DNA from: Streptomyces sp. C10-9-1
GTDB lineage: Bacteria > Actinomycetota > Actinomycetes > Streptomycetales > Streptomycetaceae
NCBI RefSeq assembly: GCF_024497955.1
Contig: NZ_JANHKP010000002.1
Location: 372,001 to 436,000, forward strand
Direction: 5' to 3'
Length of the DNA: 64,000 nucleotides
In this document: positions 43,247 through 51,854 of the stretch, one piece after another
How the letters are laid out: the number at the start of each line of letters is the position of its first letter
Numbering within the stretch: position 1 is the first letter of the stretch
Made by a program: the position numbers and the translations under genes
Notes under the pieces: generated by a model
What the model was told of the DNA's origin: nothing
The model's database searches: none
Seen by the model: the letters and a program-made list of their open reading frames with translations, nothing else

Positions 43247-44185
43247 TCAGTCCCGCGGGGTCAGCGTCAGCAGGGTTGCCTCGGGGGGACAGGCGAAGCG
43301 CACCGGGGTGTACCGGTTGGCACCGCAGCCCGCGGACACGTGGAGGTACGCCGTGTTCCCGCCGTGGTGGTGCCGGGAGAGGCCCTTGGCCCGGTCCGTG
43401 TCCAGGTCGCAGTTGGTGACCAGCGCCCCGTAGAAGGGGATGCACAGCTGGCCGCCGTGGGTGTGGCCGGCGAGGACGAGCGGGTAGCCGTCGCCGGTGA
43501 AGGCGTCCAGGCTGCGCAGGTACGGGGCGTGGACGACGGCCAGCGAGAGGTCCGCGTCCGGCTCGGGACCGCCGGCGACCTGCTCGTAGCGGTCGCGCTT
43601 GATGTGGGGGTCGTCCAGTCCGGTGAAGGCGAGCTCGACGCCGTCGATCTTCAGGCGGCCGCGGGTGTTGGTCAGGTCCAGCCAGCCGGCCTCGTCGAAG
43701 CCGTCGCGCAGCTTCTCCCAGGGGTTGTGGACCGCTCCGACGGCCGGGGCGTTGCCGTTGAGGCCGTGGCGTCCCTGCGCCTTCTCCAGGAGGTAGCGGG
43801 CGGGGTTGCGGAGCTTGGGCCCGTAGTAGTCGTTCGAGCCGAAGACGTAGACGCCCGGGTACTCCATCAGCGGCCCGAGCGCGTCCAGCACCTCGGGCAC
43901 CCCCTCGGTGTCCGAGAGGTTGTCCCCGGTGTTGACGACGAAGTCCGGGCGGAGACCCGCGAGGGACTGGAGCCAGGCGCGCTTCTTGCGCTGGCCGCAC
44001 ACCATGTGGATGTCGGAGACCTGGAGCACCCGCAGGGGCCGCGTGCCCCGGGGCAGCACCGGCACGCTCACCCGCCGCAACCGGAAGGAGCGGGCTTCGT
44101 ACCCGGCGGCGTAGACGAGGCCGGCCGCGCCGGCTGCCATGATTCCTGCGGTGATCTTCAGGGGTGTCCCGTGGCGTGCGCGCAT
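43247..44185 (-). CDS. Metallophosphoesterase with N-terminal membrane anchor
   Basis: Protein of 312 residues. A membrane helix near residues 9-28 (LKITAGIMAAGAAGLVYAAG) is not followed by a clear cleavage site, so it probably acts as an anchor. The calcineurin-like metal-binding motifs are present in order: VLQVSDIHMV, VVNTGDNLSD, YVFGSNDYYG (the Asn-His block, here GSNDYYG), LAVVHAPY and LAGHTHGGQL. This matches the YaeI/YkuE branch of membrane-associated phosphoesterases, some of which act on lipids such as UDP-diacylglucosamine or phosphatidyl compounds. The substrate here is not known. It is convergent with tRNA-Pro on one side and divergent from yqeY on the other. Confidence 0.9.
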   Translation of the reverse strand: MRARHGTPLKITAGIMAAGAAGLVYAAGYEARSFRLRRVSVPVLPRGTRPLRVLQVSDIHMVCGQRKKRAWLQSLAGLRPDFVVNTGDNLSDTEGVPEVLDALGPLMEYPGVYVFGSNDYYGPKLRNPARYLLEKAQGRHGLNGNAPAVGAVHNPWEKLRDGFDEAGWLDLTNTRGRLKIDGVELAFTGLDDPHIKRDRYEQVAGGPEPDADLSLAVVHAPYLRSLDAFTGDGYPLVLAGHTHGGQLCIPFYGALVTNCDLDTDRAKGLSRHHHGGNTAYLHVSAGCGANRYTPVRFACPPEATLLTLTPRD

Positions 44186-44329
44186 GGTCACATCGTCGCA
44201 GACCCGTGCCGGGGCGGTAGCGGTGAGGGAACCGGCCGGCGCCTCCGGGCAGGGCGTCGGGGCACCCTCCCCGCCCCGGCGGCGAAATGGGAGCGCGACC
44301 CGATGCCGCCACCTGCCACACTTGGCGCC

Positions 44330-44794
44330 ATGACCACGCTCAAGTCCACCCTTCAGGAAGACCTCACCGAGGCGATCAGGGCCCGCGACGAACTGCGCTC
44401 CTCGACGCTCCGGCTGACCCTCGCCGCGATCACGAAGGAGGAGGTCTCGGGCAAGACGGCCCGCGAGCTCTCCGACGACGAGGTGCAGAAGGTGATCGCC
44501 AGGGAGGCGAAGAAGCGCCGAGAGGCGGCCGAGGCGTTCGCCCAGGGCGGCCGGGCCGAGCAGGCCGAGCGGGAGCGGGCGGAGGGAGTCGTGCTGGACG
44601 CCTATCTGCCGCAGCAGCTCACGGACGAGGAGCTGAGCGGGATCGTGGCCCAGGCGGTCGGCGAGGCGAAGGCCGCGGGTGCGGAGGGCCCTCGCGCGAT
44701 GGGCGCCGTGATGAAGATCGTGAACCCGAAGGTGGCCGGTCGCGCCGAGGGCGGCCGGGTGGCCGCCGCGGTGAAGCGGGCTCTGGCGGGCTGA
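44330..44794 (+). CDS. GatB/YqeY domain protein
   Basis: Protein of 154 residues, the size of stand-alone YqeY proteins. Features: TLKSTLQEDLTEAIRARDELRSSTLRLTLAAITKEEV, the charged helix EAKKRREAAEAFAQGGRAEQAERERAE, LDAYLPQQLTDEELSGIVAQAV and MGAVMKIVNPKVAGRAEGGRVAAAVKRAL. The domain is shared with the tail of GatB and is thought to bind tRNA, possibly to help amidation or aminoacylation; its real job is unclear. There is no ribosome site within 12 bases of the ATG, so the message may be leaderless. A 25-bp duplication covers its stop codon. Confidence 0.95.
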   Translation: MTTLKSTLQEDLTEAIRARDELRSSTLRLTLAAITKEEVSGKTARELSDDEVQKVIAREAKKRREAAEAFAQGGRAEQAERERAEGVVLDAYLPQQLTDEELSGIVAQAVGEAKAAGAEGPRAMGAVMKIVNPKVAGRAEGGRVAAAVKRALAG

Positions 44795-44835
44795 CGCCGG
44801 GGGCACCGCCCCGGGCTGACGCCGGGGGCACCGCC
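44788..44835 (+). repeat. 23-bp direct repeat over the yqeY stop codon
   Basis: Identical copies at 44788-44810 and 44813-44835 (period 25). The first contains the last codon and the TGA of yqeY. Confidence 0.85.
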
Positions 44836-44937
44836 GGTGCAGGGCCGCGGCCTCCGTGCGAGTCCGCGGGCCACGGCTGTCGCGGGGCTCCAGGCGGGAG
44901 CCCGCCCGCTCAGGCCGCGGAGGTGCATCAGTCACGA

Positions 44938-44970
44938 GGAGAGGGGCCCCGGATTCCGGGGCCCCTCTCC
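44938..44970. terminator. Bidirectional hairpin terminator, yqeY / PBP
   Basis: Perfect 15-bp arms (44938-44952, 44956-44970) with loop ATT between convergent genes. Confidence 0.85.
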
Positions 44971-44984
44971 TCATGCAGGCGCTG

Positions 44985-47231
44985 CTACGGCCCGTTCCCG
45001 CCGCCGTTGCCGCCCTGGCCGCGGTTGGCGCCGCCGCCGATCAGGTCCGGAGGGATGCTGATCCCGGGGAAGGGGCTGGTGCCGCCGGGCCGCCCGTCGT
45101 CCCGGCCCCGCTCGCGTTCCCGGTCCCGCTCCCGCCCCTCGTCCTTGTCCTCCTTCGGCTTGGCCCGCGGCACGGAGACCGGGTTGAAGGAGGGGGTCTC
45201 GGAGGCGTCCAGCGCTCCGCGCATCGCGATCCGCCAGATCGGTCCGGGCAGGCAGCCGCCGCAGACCTTGGCGTAGTACTGGCCGCCGATGGTGATGTTG
45301 TACATCGACTGCTTCTCGCCGACGTCGTCGCCCACCCACACGGCCGTGGACAGGTTCGGGGTGTAGCCGACGAACCAGGCGTCCTTGCGGTCGTTGGTGG
45401 TTCCGGTCTTGCCGGCGTTGTCGCGGTCCTGGAGCCCGGCCTGGGTGCCGGTGCCGTCCTCGACCACGCCCTTGAGCATCTGGTTGACCGTGTCGGCCGT
45501 CTGCTCGCTCATCGCCTGCGAGCACTGGGAGCCGGGCACCTTGATCCGCTTGCCGTCGGCGTCGGTGATCGAGGCGATCGCGATCGGGGTGCAGAAGGTG
45601 CCCCGGTTGGCGAAGGTGGCGTAGACCGCCGCCATGTCGAGCGGGGTGCTCTCCTCGCTGCCGAGGGTGATGGCGGGGTTCTCGCCGACCGGCTTGCCGT
45701 CGCCGCGCTTGTAGCCCATCTTCTTGGCCATCTCGACCGTCTCGCACAGGCCCGCCATCTGCTCCAGGTGCGCGAAGTAGGTGTTGATGGACTTGCCGAG
45801 CGCCGAGGTCATGTCCCAGGTGCCCGTCTCGGACTCCAGCTCGTTCGACGGGTCCCAGACGCCGCTGCCCGCGGGGCTGCCGGAGCAGGTGGTGAAGGAC
45901 TGCATGGGGAGCTGGACCCGGTACCCGGTCGTGAACGTCTGGGCCGGGCTGATGCCCTTCTCCAGCGCCGCGGCCGCCGTGATCGGCTTGAACGTGGACC
46001 CGACCTGGAAGCCGTAGGTCGTTCCGCCCATGCTGGAGTCGACCGAGAGGTTCAGCACCGTCTCGTGCTTGTTCTGGTCCAGGCCGTACGGGCGCGACTG
46101 GGCCATGGAGAGGATCTTGCCGGTGCCGGGCTCGACCTGCACGACGGCGGCGGCGACCCCGTCCGTCTTGTCGACCTTCGCCGTGGCGGCCTCGTTGGCG
46201 GCGTTCTGGGCGCGGGGGCTGAGGGTGGTGCGGACGGTCAGGCCGCCGAGGTTCCAGAGCTTGGAGCGCTCCTCCTCGGTCTTGCCGAAGACGGGGTCGG
46301 TGAGGATCGTCTTGCGGACGTAGTCGCAGAAGAAGCCGGCACCGCTCACGGCGGTGATGCAGCCGTTCTTCGGTCTGCTGACCTTGAGCTCGACGGGGTC
46401 GGCCTTGGCCCGGTCCGCCTCCTCCTGGGAGATGTCCTGGACGTCGGCCATCCGCTGGAGCACGACGTTGCGGCGCTTGGTGGCCTCCTCGGCGTCGTTG
46501 ACCGGGTCGAAGCGGCTCGGCGACTGGACGATGCCGGCCAGCAGCGCGGCCTCCTCCAGTTCCAGGTCCTTGGCCGACTTGGAGAAGTAGCGCTGCGACG
46601 CGGCCTCGACGCCGTACGCCTGCTGCCCGAAGAACGTGATGTTGAGGTAGTTCTCCAGGATCTTCTTCTTGCCCAGCTCCTCCTCGACCTGGATCGCGTA
46701 CTTCAGCTCGCGGATCTTCCGGCCGAGGGTCTGCTGGGTGGCCTCGGCGACCTTCTCGGGGTCGTCGCCCGCCTCCTCGACGAAGACGTTCTTCACGTAC
46801 TGCTGCGTGAGGGTGGACGCACCCTCGGACACGCCGCCGGCCTGGGCGTTCCTGTTGAGGGCGCGCAGCACGCCCTTGAGGTCGACCGCGCCGTGCTCGT
46901 AGAAGCGCGCGTCCTCGATCGCGACGATCGCCTTCTGCATGTAGGGCGAGATGTCCTTGAGGGGGACCACCGTGCGGTCGCGGGAGTAGACCGAGGCGAT
47001 CTTCCCGCCCTCGGCGTCCAGGATCGTGGTGCGCTGACTCAGCGGCGGGGTCTTGAGGTTGGCGGGGATCTCGTCGAATCCCTCGACCGTCCCCTTGGCC
47101 GCGAGCCCCAGCGCCCCTGCGGCCGGCAGGGCGATGCCTGCCAGGACCGCCCCGGAGAGCACGCTGACACCGAGGAACTTGGCGGCCTGCTGGGTCCCGG
47201 TCAGACCGCCGCCCGAGCGCTTCTTTGGCAT
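44985..47231 (-). CDS. Class A penicillin-binding protein (bifunctional transglycosylase-transpeptidase)
   Basis: Protein of 748 residues. A short cytosolic tail and one membrane helix (about 18-45) lead to the GT51 transglycosylase domain: IEDARFYEHGAVD with the catalytic Glu, EGASTLTQQYVKN, RKIRELKYAIQVE, YLNITFFGQQAYGVEAAS. The transpeptidase domain has S412 in GSTFKP, SIN as the SxN motif (LGKSINTYF) and KTGT. Cysteine pairs in the outer domain (GCITAV..FFCDY, KVCGGC) are typical of actinobacterial members. The tail is a charged Glu/Arg/Asp stretch followed by Gly/Asn/Pro. It builds and crosslinks peptidoglycan. It lies divergent from wblA, the arrangement I recall for SCO3580/SCO3579. 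Confidence 0.95.
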   Translation of the reverse strand: MPKKRSGGGLTGTQQAAKFLGVSVLSGAVLAGIALPAAGALGLAAKGTVEGFDEIPANLKTPPLSQRTTILDAEGGKIASVYSRDRTVVPLKDISPYMQKAIVAIEDARFYEHGAVDLKGVLRALNRNAQAGGVSEGASTLTQQYVKNVFVEEAGDDPEKVAEATQQTLGRKIRELKYAIQVEEELGKKKILENYLNITFFGQQAYGVEAASQRYFSKSAKDLELEEAALLAGIVQSPSRFDPVNDAEEATKRRNVVLQRMADVQDISQEEADRAKADPVELKVSRPKNGCITAVSGAGFFCDYVRKTILTDPVFGKTEEERSKLWNLGGLTVRTTLSPRAQNAANEAATAKVDKTDGVAAAVVQVEPGTGKILSMAQSRPYGLDQNKHETVLNLSVDSSMGGTTYGFQVGSTFKPITAAAALEKGISPAQTFTTGYRVQLPMQSFTTCSGSPAGSGVWDPSNELESETGTWDMTSALGKSINTYFAHLEQMAGLCETVEMAKKMGYKRGDGKPVGENPAITLGSEESTPLDMAAVYATFANRGTFCTPIAIASITDADGKRIKVPGSQCSQAMSEQTADTVNQMLKGVVEDGTGTQAGLQDRDNAGKTGTTNDRKDAWFVGYTPNLSTAVWVGDDVGEKQSMYNITIGGQYYAKVCGGCLPGPIWRIAMRGALDASETPSFNPVSVPRAKPKEDKDEGRERDRERERGRDDGRPGGTSPFPGISIPPDLIGGGANRGQGGNGGGNGP

Positions 47232-47701
47232 GAGGGCAGCCTAATCCGTCGCCGGGGGCGTTTCGGAGGAGCGGTCCGCCATCGGGATGTTCGAGTGCAG
47301 GATCGTGACATCCGGGGGTGCGGGAGAGGGGGCGGGGGCTTCGCGCGCCGGTGTCCGGGAAGGCCGGGACGGTGGGAGGGGCGGGCGCGGTGTCCGTTCC
47401 CGGTGCGCCCGCTCCGCCGGGCGCACCGGGAGTGTTCGAGTCGCGAAGAGAGCCGAAAGGGCGCGGTATCGGCCGCCGGGGCGGTCGGGGGCGCCTGGGA
47501 AAATCGCCGGACAGGCGCAAAGGCATTGGCCTAAGCTGCTCTCAACTGTCACATCAGTGCGGTTGTGCACCAACTCGACGTCAGACTCCGCCGTTCCCGA
47601 ATCCGGTGGGGTTCTGTCCGGGTGCTCCGGATATGTCCCTGTCCTGCTCGCCGTGCAGAGAGATTTCGACCCGGTATTCCGGATTGCTCACGAATGCCCC
47701 C

Positions 47702-47723
47702 AGGTCACTCCCCTGGGTGATCT
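47702..47723. promoter_or_regulatory. Imperfect palindrome upstream of wblA
   Basis: AGGTCAC and GTGATCT arms around an 8-base centre (14 of 22 positions symmetric), 150 bases before the wblA ATG. A possible binding site; the protein is not identified. It does not match the 13-base BldD box spacing that I recall. Confidence 0.35.
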
Positions 47724-47811
47724 GCCGCGTACCCATAGTCCGTTCGGGCCATTCAAGATTGGACCGCGCGGGGGTGTTGCGCTGTCCCCGCCTTCCGTAA
47801 CGTCCTCGACT

Positions 47812-47835
47812 GGTAGCGGTGAATATGCCGCTACC
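47812..47835 (+). promoter_or_regulatory. Stem-loop in the wblA leader
   Basis: Perfect 8-bp arms GGTAGCGG/CCGCTACC with loop TGAATATG, ending 40 bases before the wblA ATG. If inside the mRNA it could affect translation; if upstream it is a dyad operator. Confidence 0.45.
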
Positions 47836-47875
47836 GCCGTGGGGGAGCCTCGATTCGGGAGAGGACGGCGCCGGC

Positions 47876-48220
47876 ATGGGCTGGGTTACCGACTGGAGTG
47901 CGCAGGCAGCCTGCCGCACGACGGATCCGGATGAACTGTTCGTACAAGGGGCAGCGCAGAACAGGGCCAAGGCGGTGTGCACCGGTTGCCCGGTGCGGAC
48001 CGAGTGCCTGGCCGATGCGCTCGACAACCGCGTCGAGTTCGGCGTGTGGGGCGGGATGACGGAACGGGAACGGCGCGCGCTGCTGCGCAGGCGCCCCACG
48101 GTCACCTCCTGGCGGCGGTTGCTGGAGACCGCGCGCACGGAGTACGAGCGCAGCGCGGGCATTCTCCCCGTGGGCCTCGACGACGACGAGACGTACGAGG
48201 AGTACGCCGCGGCCGGCTGA
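47876..48220 (+). CDS. wblA: WhiB-like developmental regulator WblA
   Basis: Protein of 114 residues. ATG 47876 has GAGAGGAC upstream. Four cysteines C13, C35, C38 and C44 (spacing 21-2-5) bind the [4Fe-4S] cluster. GVWGGMTERERRALLRRRP is the WhiB turn and basic DNA- or sigma-contacting segment. The sequence from WVTDWSAQAACRTTDPDELFVQGAAQ onward is that of WblA, a global repressor of antibiotic production and a regulator of the switch from aerial growth to sporulation in Streptomyces. The C-terminal tail (LDDDETYEEYAAAG) is acidic. It stands divergent from the class A PBP. Confidence 0.97.
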   Translation: MGWVTDWSAQAACRTTDPDELFVQGAAQNRAKAVCTGCPVRTECLADALDNRVEFGVWGGMTERERRALLRRRPTVTSWRRLLETARTEYERSAGILPVGLDDDETYEEYAAAG

Positions 48221-48656
48221 GTCGGCGCGCGCCCCGGATCCCGGGACGTCGCCCGGACGGTGACCCCGGAGCAGGAGACGCACCCCACACGTCGCGCGTC
48301 GCGCACAGCGTCGTGTCTCCCCGGAGGGCGGCGCACGCACTCCGGACGGTCGGAGGCCGCGCCCGCACAGGGCGCGGCCCGGCGGTCCCGGAGTCGGTGC
48401 CGGTGCACCCCCGAGCCACCCGACCGGGAGCCCTCTGCGGCGCGCCCCGGCTGCCGACAGCAGATCAGCGGGTTGCGGGCGGGCGCCTGGTGCCCGCCTC
48501 GCCCTGCCGGGCGCCCGCGCCCGGTCGTCCCGCGTGCCGTACCCGCCCACGGCGGGAGGGGGCGACGGGGCCGTCCCGCGCACGTGGCAGGCGGTGGCTC
48601 GTGTGTGCCCGCGAAGGTTCGCGCGTCGGAGGCGCCAGGGTGCAACGGCCCGTGTG
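48221..48656. other. Intergenic region between wblA and the ArsA-like genes
   Basis: About 435 bases between convergent genes. It has the hairpin at 48355-48379 and several looser GC dyads. No frame shows clear coding bias. Confidence 0.5.
48355..48379. terminator. Hairpin downstream of wblA
   Basis: Perfect 10-bp arms (48355-48364, 48370-48379), loop GCACA. Probable terminator for wblA and perhaps also for the convergent genes. Confidence 0.55.
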
Positions 48657-50021
48657 TCAGGCGCCGGCGTTCCCGGCCGCCAGCCGCTCCCCGATCGCCC
48701 GGAGGCCGGCCAGGTCGTGCACATCGCCCGCCAGCGCGGGGACCTCGGCGACCGCCACCTCGGGATGGAGCGCGGTGAAGCGGTCCCGGGTGCGCTTCTC
48801 CCGGGCGAGTACCTGCATGCGCTCGGCGTGCAGCCGCAGCAGACCGGCGGTCAGCCGCGGTATGTCGTTCGGCGGCACGGCCTCGGGAGAGCCGTGCCGA
48901 CCGGCCTCGGCGGGGGACGCATCCGGCACGGTGGCCGCGTCCCTCCGCGGTGGGGCCGAGGGAGCCTCGTGCGGTGTTTCGGGGGAGTGCTCCACGGCCG
49001 GGGGTTCGGGGGAGACGGCCGCGGCGTCACGACCCTGAGTCTTCCCGGCTCGTTGATCGACAATGCGGCCCTCGTCAAGATTTTCCGCGGCCGCCAGGGC
49101 CCGCTCCGCGGACAACCGCGCCGCGCCGCTGCCGTGCACCCGGTTCAGCACCAGGCCGGCCAGCGGCATGTCCTCCGCCGCCAGGCGCTCCACGAAGTAC
49201 GCGGCCTCCCGCAGCGCGTCGCGCTCCGGGGCGGCGACCACGACGAACGCCGTGCCGGGTGCCTGGAGCAGCCGGTAGGTGGCGTCCGCCCGGGTCCGGA
49301 AGCCGCCGAACATCGTGTCCATCGCCGCGACGAAGGTCTGCACGTCACGGAGGAACTGACCCCCCAGCAGCTTGCCGAGCGTCCCCGTCATCATCGACAT
49401 GCCGACGTTGAGGAACTTCATCCCGGCCCGGCCGCCGACCTTGGCCGGTGCCATCAGCACCTTGATGAAGCCGCCGTCCAGGAACGAGCCGAGCCGCCCC
49501 GGCGCGTCGAGGAAGTCGAGCGCGGAGCGCGACGGCGGGGTGTCGACGATGATCAGGTCCCACTCGTCCCTGGCCCGTAGCTGCCCCAGCTTCTCCATCG
49601 CCATGTACTCCTGCGTACCGGCGAACCCTGCCGACAGGGACTGGTAGAAGGGGTTCTCCAGGATGGCGCGGGCCCGTTCCGGGTCCGCGTGCGCCTCGAC
49701 GATCTCGTCGAAGGTCCGCTTCATGTCCAGCATCATCGCGTGCAGCTCCCCGCCGCCCGCGGCCCCGCCGTCCCGGACGATGCCGGTGACCCTCCGGGGG
49801 GTGTTGTCGAGCGAGTCGATGCCCATCGACTGGGCCAGCCGCCGCGCCGGGTCGATGGTCAGCACGACCACCTTCCGGCCGCGCTCCGCCGCCCGCACGC
49901 CGAGCGCCGCGGCCGTCGTGGTCTTCCCGACGCCGCCGGCGCCGCAGCACACGACGATACGGGTGCCGGGGTCGTCGATGAGGGGGTCGATCTCCAGGCG
50001 GTCCACCGTGTCCAGGGTCAT
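48657..50021 (-). CDS. ArsA/Get3-like ATPase (second gene of pair)
   Basis: Protein of 454 residues; its ATG overlaps the stop of the upstream paralogue (ATGA at 50018-50021). P-loop CCGAGGVGKTTTAA, switch I TIDPARRLAQSMG, and switch II/Walker B IIVDTPPSRSALDFLD place it in the anion-pump/Get3 group of the SIMIBI ATPases. GKLLGGQFLRDVQTFVAAMDTMFGGF is the helical subdomain. The deviant-Walker Lys before the P-loop (as in KGGxGKT) is Ala here. Between about residues 316 and 387 is a disordered Pro/Ala/Glu insert not expected in the fold. Related pairs occur widely in actinobacteria beside wblA. The client (tail-anchored protein or metal) is not known; there is no arsB. Confidence 0.88.
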   Translation of the reverse strand: MTLDTVDRLEIDPLIDDPGTRIVVCCGAGGVGKTTTAAALGVRAAERGRKVVVLTIDPARRLAQSMGIDSLDNTPRRVTGIVRDGGAAGGGELHAMMLDMKRTFDEIVEAHADPERARAILENPFYQSLSAGFAGTQEYMAMEKLGQLRARDEWDLIIVDTPPSRSALDFLDAPGRLGSFLDGGFIKVLMAPAKVGGRAGMKFLNVGMSMMTGTLGKLLGGQFLRDVQTFVAAMDTMFGGFRTRADATYRLLQAPGTAFVVVAAPERDALREAAYFVERLAAEDMPLAGLVLNRVHGSGAARLSAERALAAAENLDEGRIVDQRAGKTQGRDAAAVSPEPPAVEHSPETPHEAPSAPPRRDAATVPDASPAEAGRHGSPEAVPPNDIPRLTAGLLRLHAERMQVLAREKRTRDRFTALHPEVAVAEVPALAGDVHDLAGLRAIGERLAAGNAGA

Positions 50022-50980
50022 TCGCCCGCCCCTTGCTTGCGCAGTTCCGAGGCCAGCTGGTACAGCCCGGCCAGTTCCACCCCGTCGCCGAGCATCGGCA
50101 GTTCGTGGGAGTCCAGCCCGAGCCCCGTGAGCAGTCCGCGCTGCGACCGCTCCAGCCCGACGCGCTCCGCGTGCTCCGCGGCCTGCTCCAGCAGCGGGCC
50201 CACCAGCTCCGCGGGCTCCGGCACACCGGCGGAGCCGAGGGCCTCGGCGACGGCAGCCCGCCCCCCTTCGGAGACCTCCCGGACGGCGTCCTCGTCGAGG
50301 ACGTGCGGTCGCACCATGTTCACGATCACCTTGCCCACCGGGAGCCCGGCCGCGCGCAGCTCGGCCACCCCGTCCGCGGTCTCCTGGACGGGCATCTCCT
50401 CCAGCAGGGTGACCAGGTGCACGGCCGTGTCGGCGGACTTCAGCACCCGCATCACCGACTGCGCCTGATGGTGTATCGGGCCGATCCGGGCCAGTCCGGC
50501 GACCTCGTCGTTGACGTTGAGGAAGCGTGTGACGCGGCCGGTGGGCGGAGCGTCCATGACCACGTGGTCGTAGACGTAGCGCCCCTCCTTGTCGCGGCGG
50601 CGCACCGCCTCGCACGCCTTGCCGGTGAGGAGCACGTCCCGGACGCCGGGGGCGATGGTGGTCGCGAAGTCGATGGCCCCGATCTTCTTGAGCGCCCGGC
50701 CCGCGGAGCCCAGCTTGTAGAACATCTGCAGGTAGTCCAGCAGCGCACGCTCCGCGTCGATGGCCAGCGCGAAGACCTCGCCGCCCTCGGCGGAGACGGC
50801 GATCTTGCGCTCCTCGTAGGGGAGGGCCTCCGTCTCGAAGAGCTGGGCGATGCCCTGCCTGCCCTCCACCTCGACGAGAAGGGTGCGCTTTCCCTCGGTC
50901 GCGAGGGCGAGCGCGAGGGCGGCGGCGACCGTGGTCTTGCCGGTACCGCCCTTGCCGCTGACGACCTGGAGCCTGCTCAC
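50018..50980 (-). CDS. ArsA/Get3-like ATPase (first gene of pair)
   Basis: Protein of 320 residues from GTG 50980; no good ribosome site is seen. It has the deviant Walker A VVSGKGGTGKTTVAAALA with the intersubunit Lys, switch I VEVEGRQGIAQLF, and VVMDAPPTGRVTRFLNV as Walker B. ADTAVHLVTLLEEMPVQET and VIVNMVRPHVL continue the fold. Because this partner has the Lys that the next gene lacks, the two could form a heterodimer with one normal and one altered active site; this is inference. The family couples ATP hydrolysis to movement of hydrophobic proteins or anions. The genes overlap by 4 bases. Confidence 0.9.
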   Translation of the reverse strand: MSRLQVVSGKGGTGKTTVAAALALALATEGKRTLLVEVEGRQGIAQLFETEALPYEERKIAVSAEGGEVFALAIDAERALLDYLQMFYKLGSAGRALKKIGAIDFATTIAPGVRDVLLTGKACEAVRRRDKEGRYVYDHVVMDAPPTGRVTRFLNVNDEVAGLARIGPIHHQAQSVMRVLKSADTAVHLVTLLEEMPVQETADGVAELRAAGLPVGKVIVNMVRPHVLDEDAVREVSEGGRAAVAEALGSAGVPEPAELVGPLLEQAAEHAERVGLERSQRGLLTGLGLDSHELPMLGDGVELAGLYQLASELRKQGAGE

Positions 50981-51113
50981 ACATGCGAGCCTAACCAGTC
51001 GGGGCGCGCCCTACGCACGGAGGCCGCCAGCCCTCCGGCCCGCCCCGGGCCGCGGGCCGCGGCGCGCGGGCTGCCTCACGGGGGCGCGGGGCGGGGCGGC
51101 TAGAGTCGCCTCC

Positions 51114-51269
51114 ATGACCAAGTGGGAATACGCGACCGTGCCCCTCCTCGTGCACGCGACGAAGCAGATTCTGGACACCTGGGGCGAGGACGGCTGGGAG
51201 CTCGTCCAGGTCGTGCCCGGACCGAACCCCGAGCAGCTGGTGGCCTACCTGAAGCGGGAGAAGCAGTGA
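51114..51269 (+). CDS. DUF4177 family small protein
   Basis: Protein of 51 residues, MTKWEYATVPLLVHATKQIL then DTWGEDGWELVQVVPGPNPEQLVAYLKR. The WEYATV... and GEDGWELVQV motifs define the DUF4177 fold (a small beta-alpha-beta unit). It is too short for an enzyme. Function unknown. TAGAGT sits seven bases before the ATG and no ribosome site is seen, so translation may be leaderless. Its stop overlaps the RidA start (GTGA at 51266), so the two proteins are made together. Confidence 0.9.
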   Translation: MTKWEYATVPLLVHATKQILDTWGEDGWELVQVVPGPNPEQLVAYLKREKQ

Positions 51270-51736
51270 GCGGCGCGGTGGAGAGCAGGCTCGCCGAGCT
51301 GGGGCTGACCCTGCCGGAGGTCGTGCCCCCGCTCGCCGCCTACCAGCCCGCCGTGGTCTCGGGTGCCTACGTGTACACCGCGGGCCAGCTCCCCATGGTG
51401 GAGGGCCGGCTCCCGGTCACCGGCAAGGTGGGCGCCGAGGTGACCGCGGAGGAGGCCAAGGACCTCGCCCGCACCTGCGCGCTGAACGCCCTGGCGGCCG
51501 TGAAGTCGGTCGTCGGCGACCTGGACCGGATCGCCCGGGTCGTCAAGGTGACCGGCTTCGTGGCGTCCGCCGCCGACTTCACCGGTCAGCCGGGCGTCCT
51601 CAACGGGGCGAGCGAGCTGCTGGGCGAGGTGCTCGGCGACAAGGGCGTGCACGCCCGCAGCGCCGTGGGCGTCGCGGTCCTTCCCCTGGACGCGCCCGTC
51701 GAGGTCGAGATCCAGGTCGAGCTGGCCCGGGGCTGA
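51266..51736 (+). CDS. RidA/YjgF family protein
   Basis: Protein of 156 residues with a GTG start overlapping the DUF4177 stop. It contains YQPAVVSGAYVYTAGQLPMVEGRLPVTGKVGAEVTAEEAKDLARTCALNALAAVKSVVGDLDRIARVVKVTGFVAS and HARSAVGVAVLPLDAPVEVEIQVEL. RidA proteins are trimeric enamine/imine deaminases that remove reactive PLP-enzyme by-products. This is a longer relative with an N-terminal extension (ESRLAELGLTLPEVVPPLAAY). The catalytic Arg of true RidA (in R-S-A-V-G) is kept in HARSAVGVA. Confidence 0.93.
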   Translation: MSGAVESRLAELGLTLPEVVPPLAAYQPAVVSGAYVYTAGQLPMVEGRLPVTGKVGAEVTAEEAKDLARTCALNALAAVKSVVGDLDRIARVVKVTGFVASAADFTGQPGVLNGASELLGEVLGDKGVHARSAVGVAVLPLDAPVEVEIQVELARG

Positions 51737-51765
51737 GCGGAGGGCCCCACGGGCCCGGCCCGTCC

Positions 51766-51803
51766 GCGGCCCGTGCCCCGCCCGGGGGCCGGGCACGGGC
51801 CGC
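51766..51803 (+). terminator. Hairpin terminator after the RidA gene
   Basis: Perfect 13-bp arms (51766-51778, 51791-51803), 12-base loop, 30 bases beyond the stop codon. Confidence 0.75.
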
Positions 51804-51854
51804 GCTTCCGCCCCGGAGGAGCCGCCCGGGCGCCGTGCGGCTCCCGGCCGCCCC

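Larger units (their letters stand above)
47232..47875. other. Long divergent regulatory region, PBP / wblA
   Basis: About 640 bases without a supported gene. The part from 47520 to 47860 is clearly less GC-rich, with many GTTC/ATTC words, as expected for promoter and leader DNA of wblA. It contains the imperfect 22-bp palindrome at 47702-47723 and a hairpin at 47812-47835. The part near the PBP start is GC-rich. Confidence 0.55.

Noticed and set aside
47702..47723. BldD-binding box upstream of wblA.
   Set aside because: The TCAC and GTGA half sites are eight bases apart, while the BldD box I recall has five; kept only as an unspecified palindrome.
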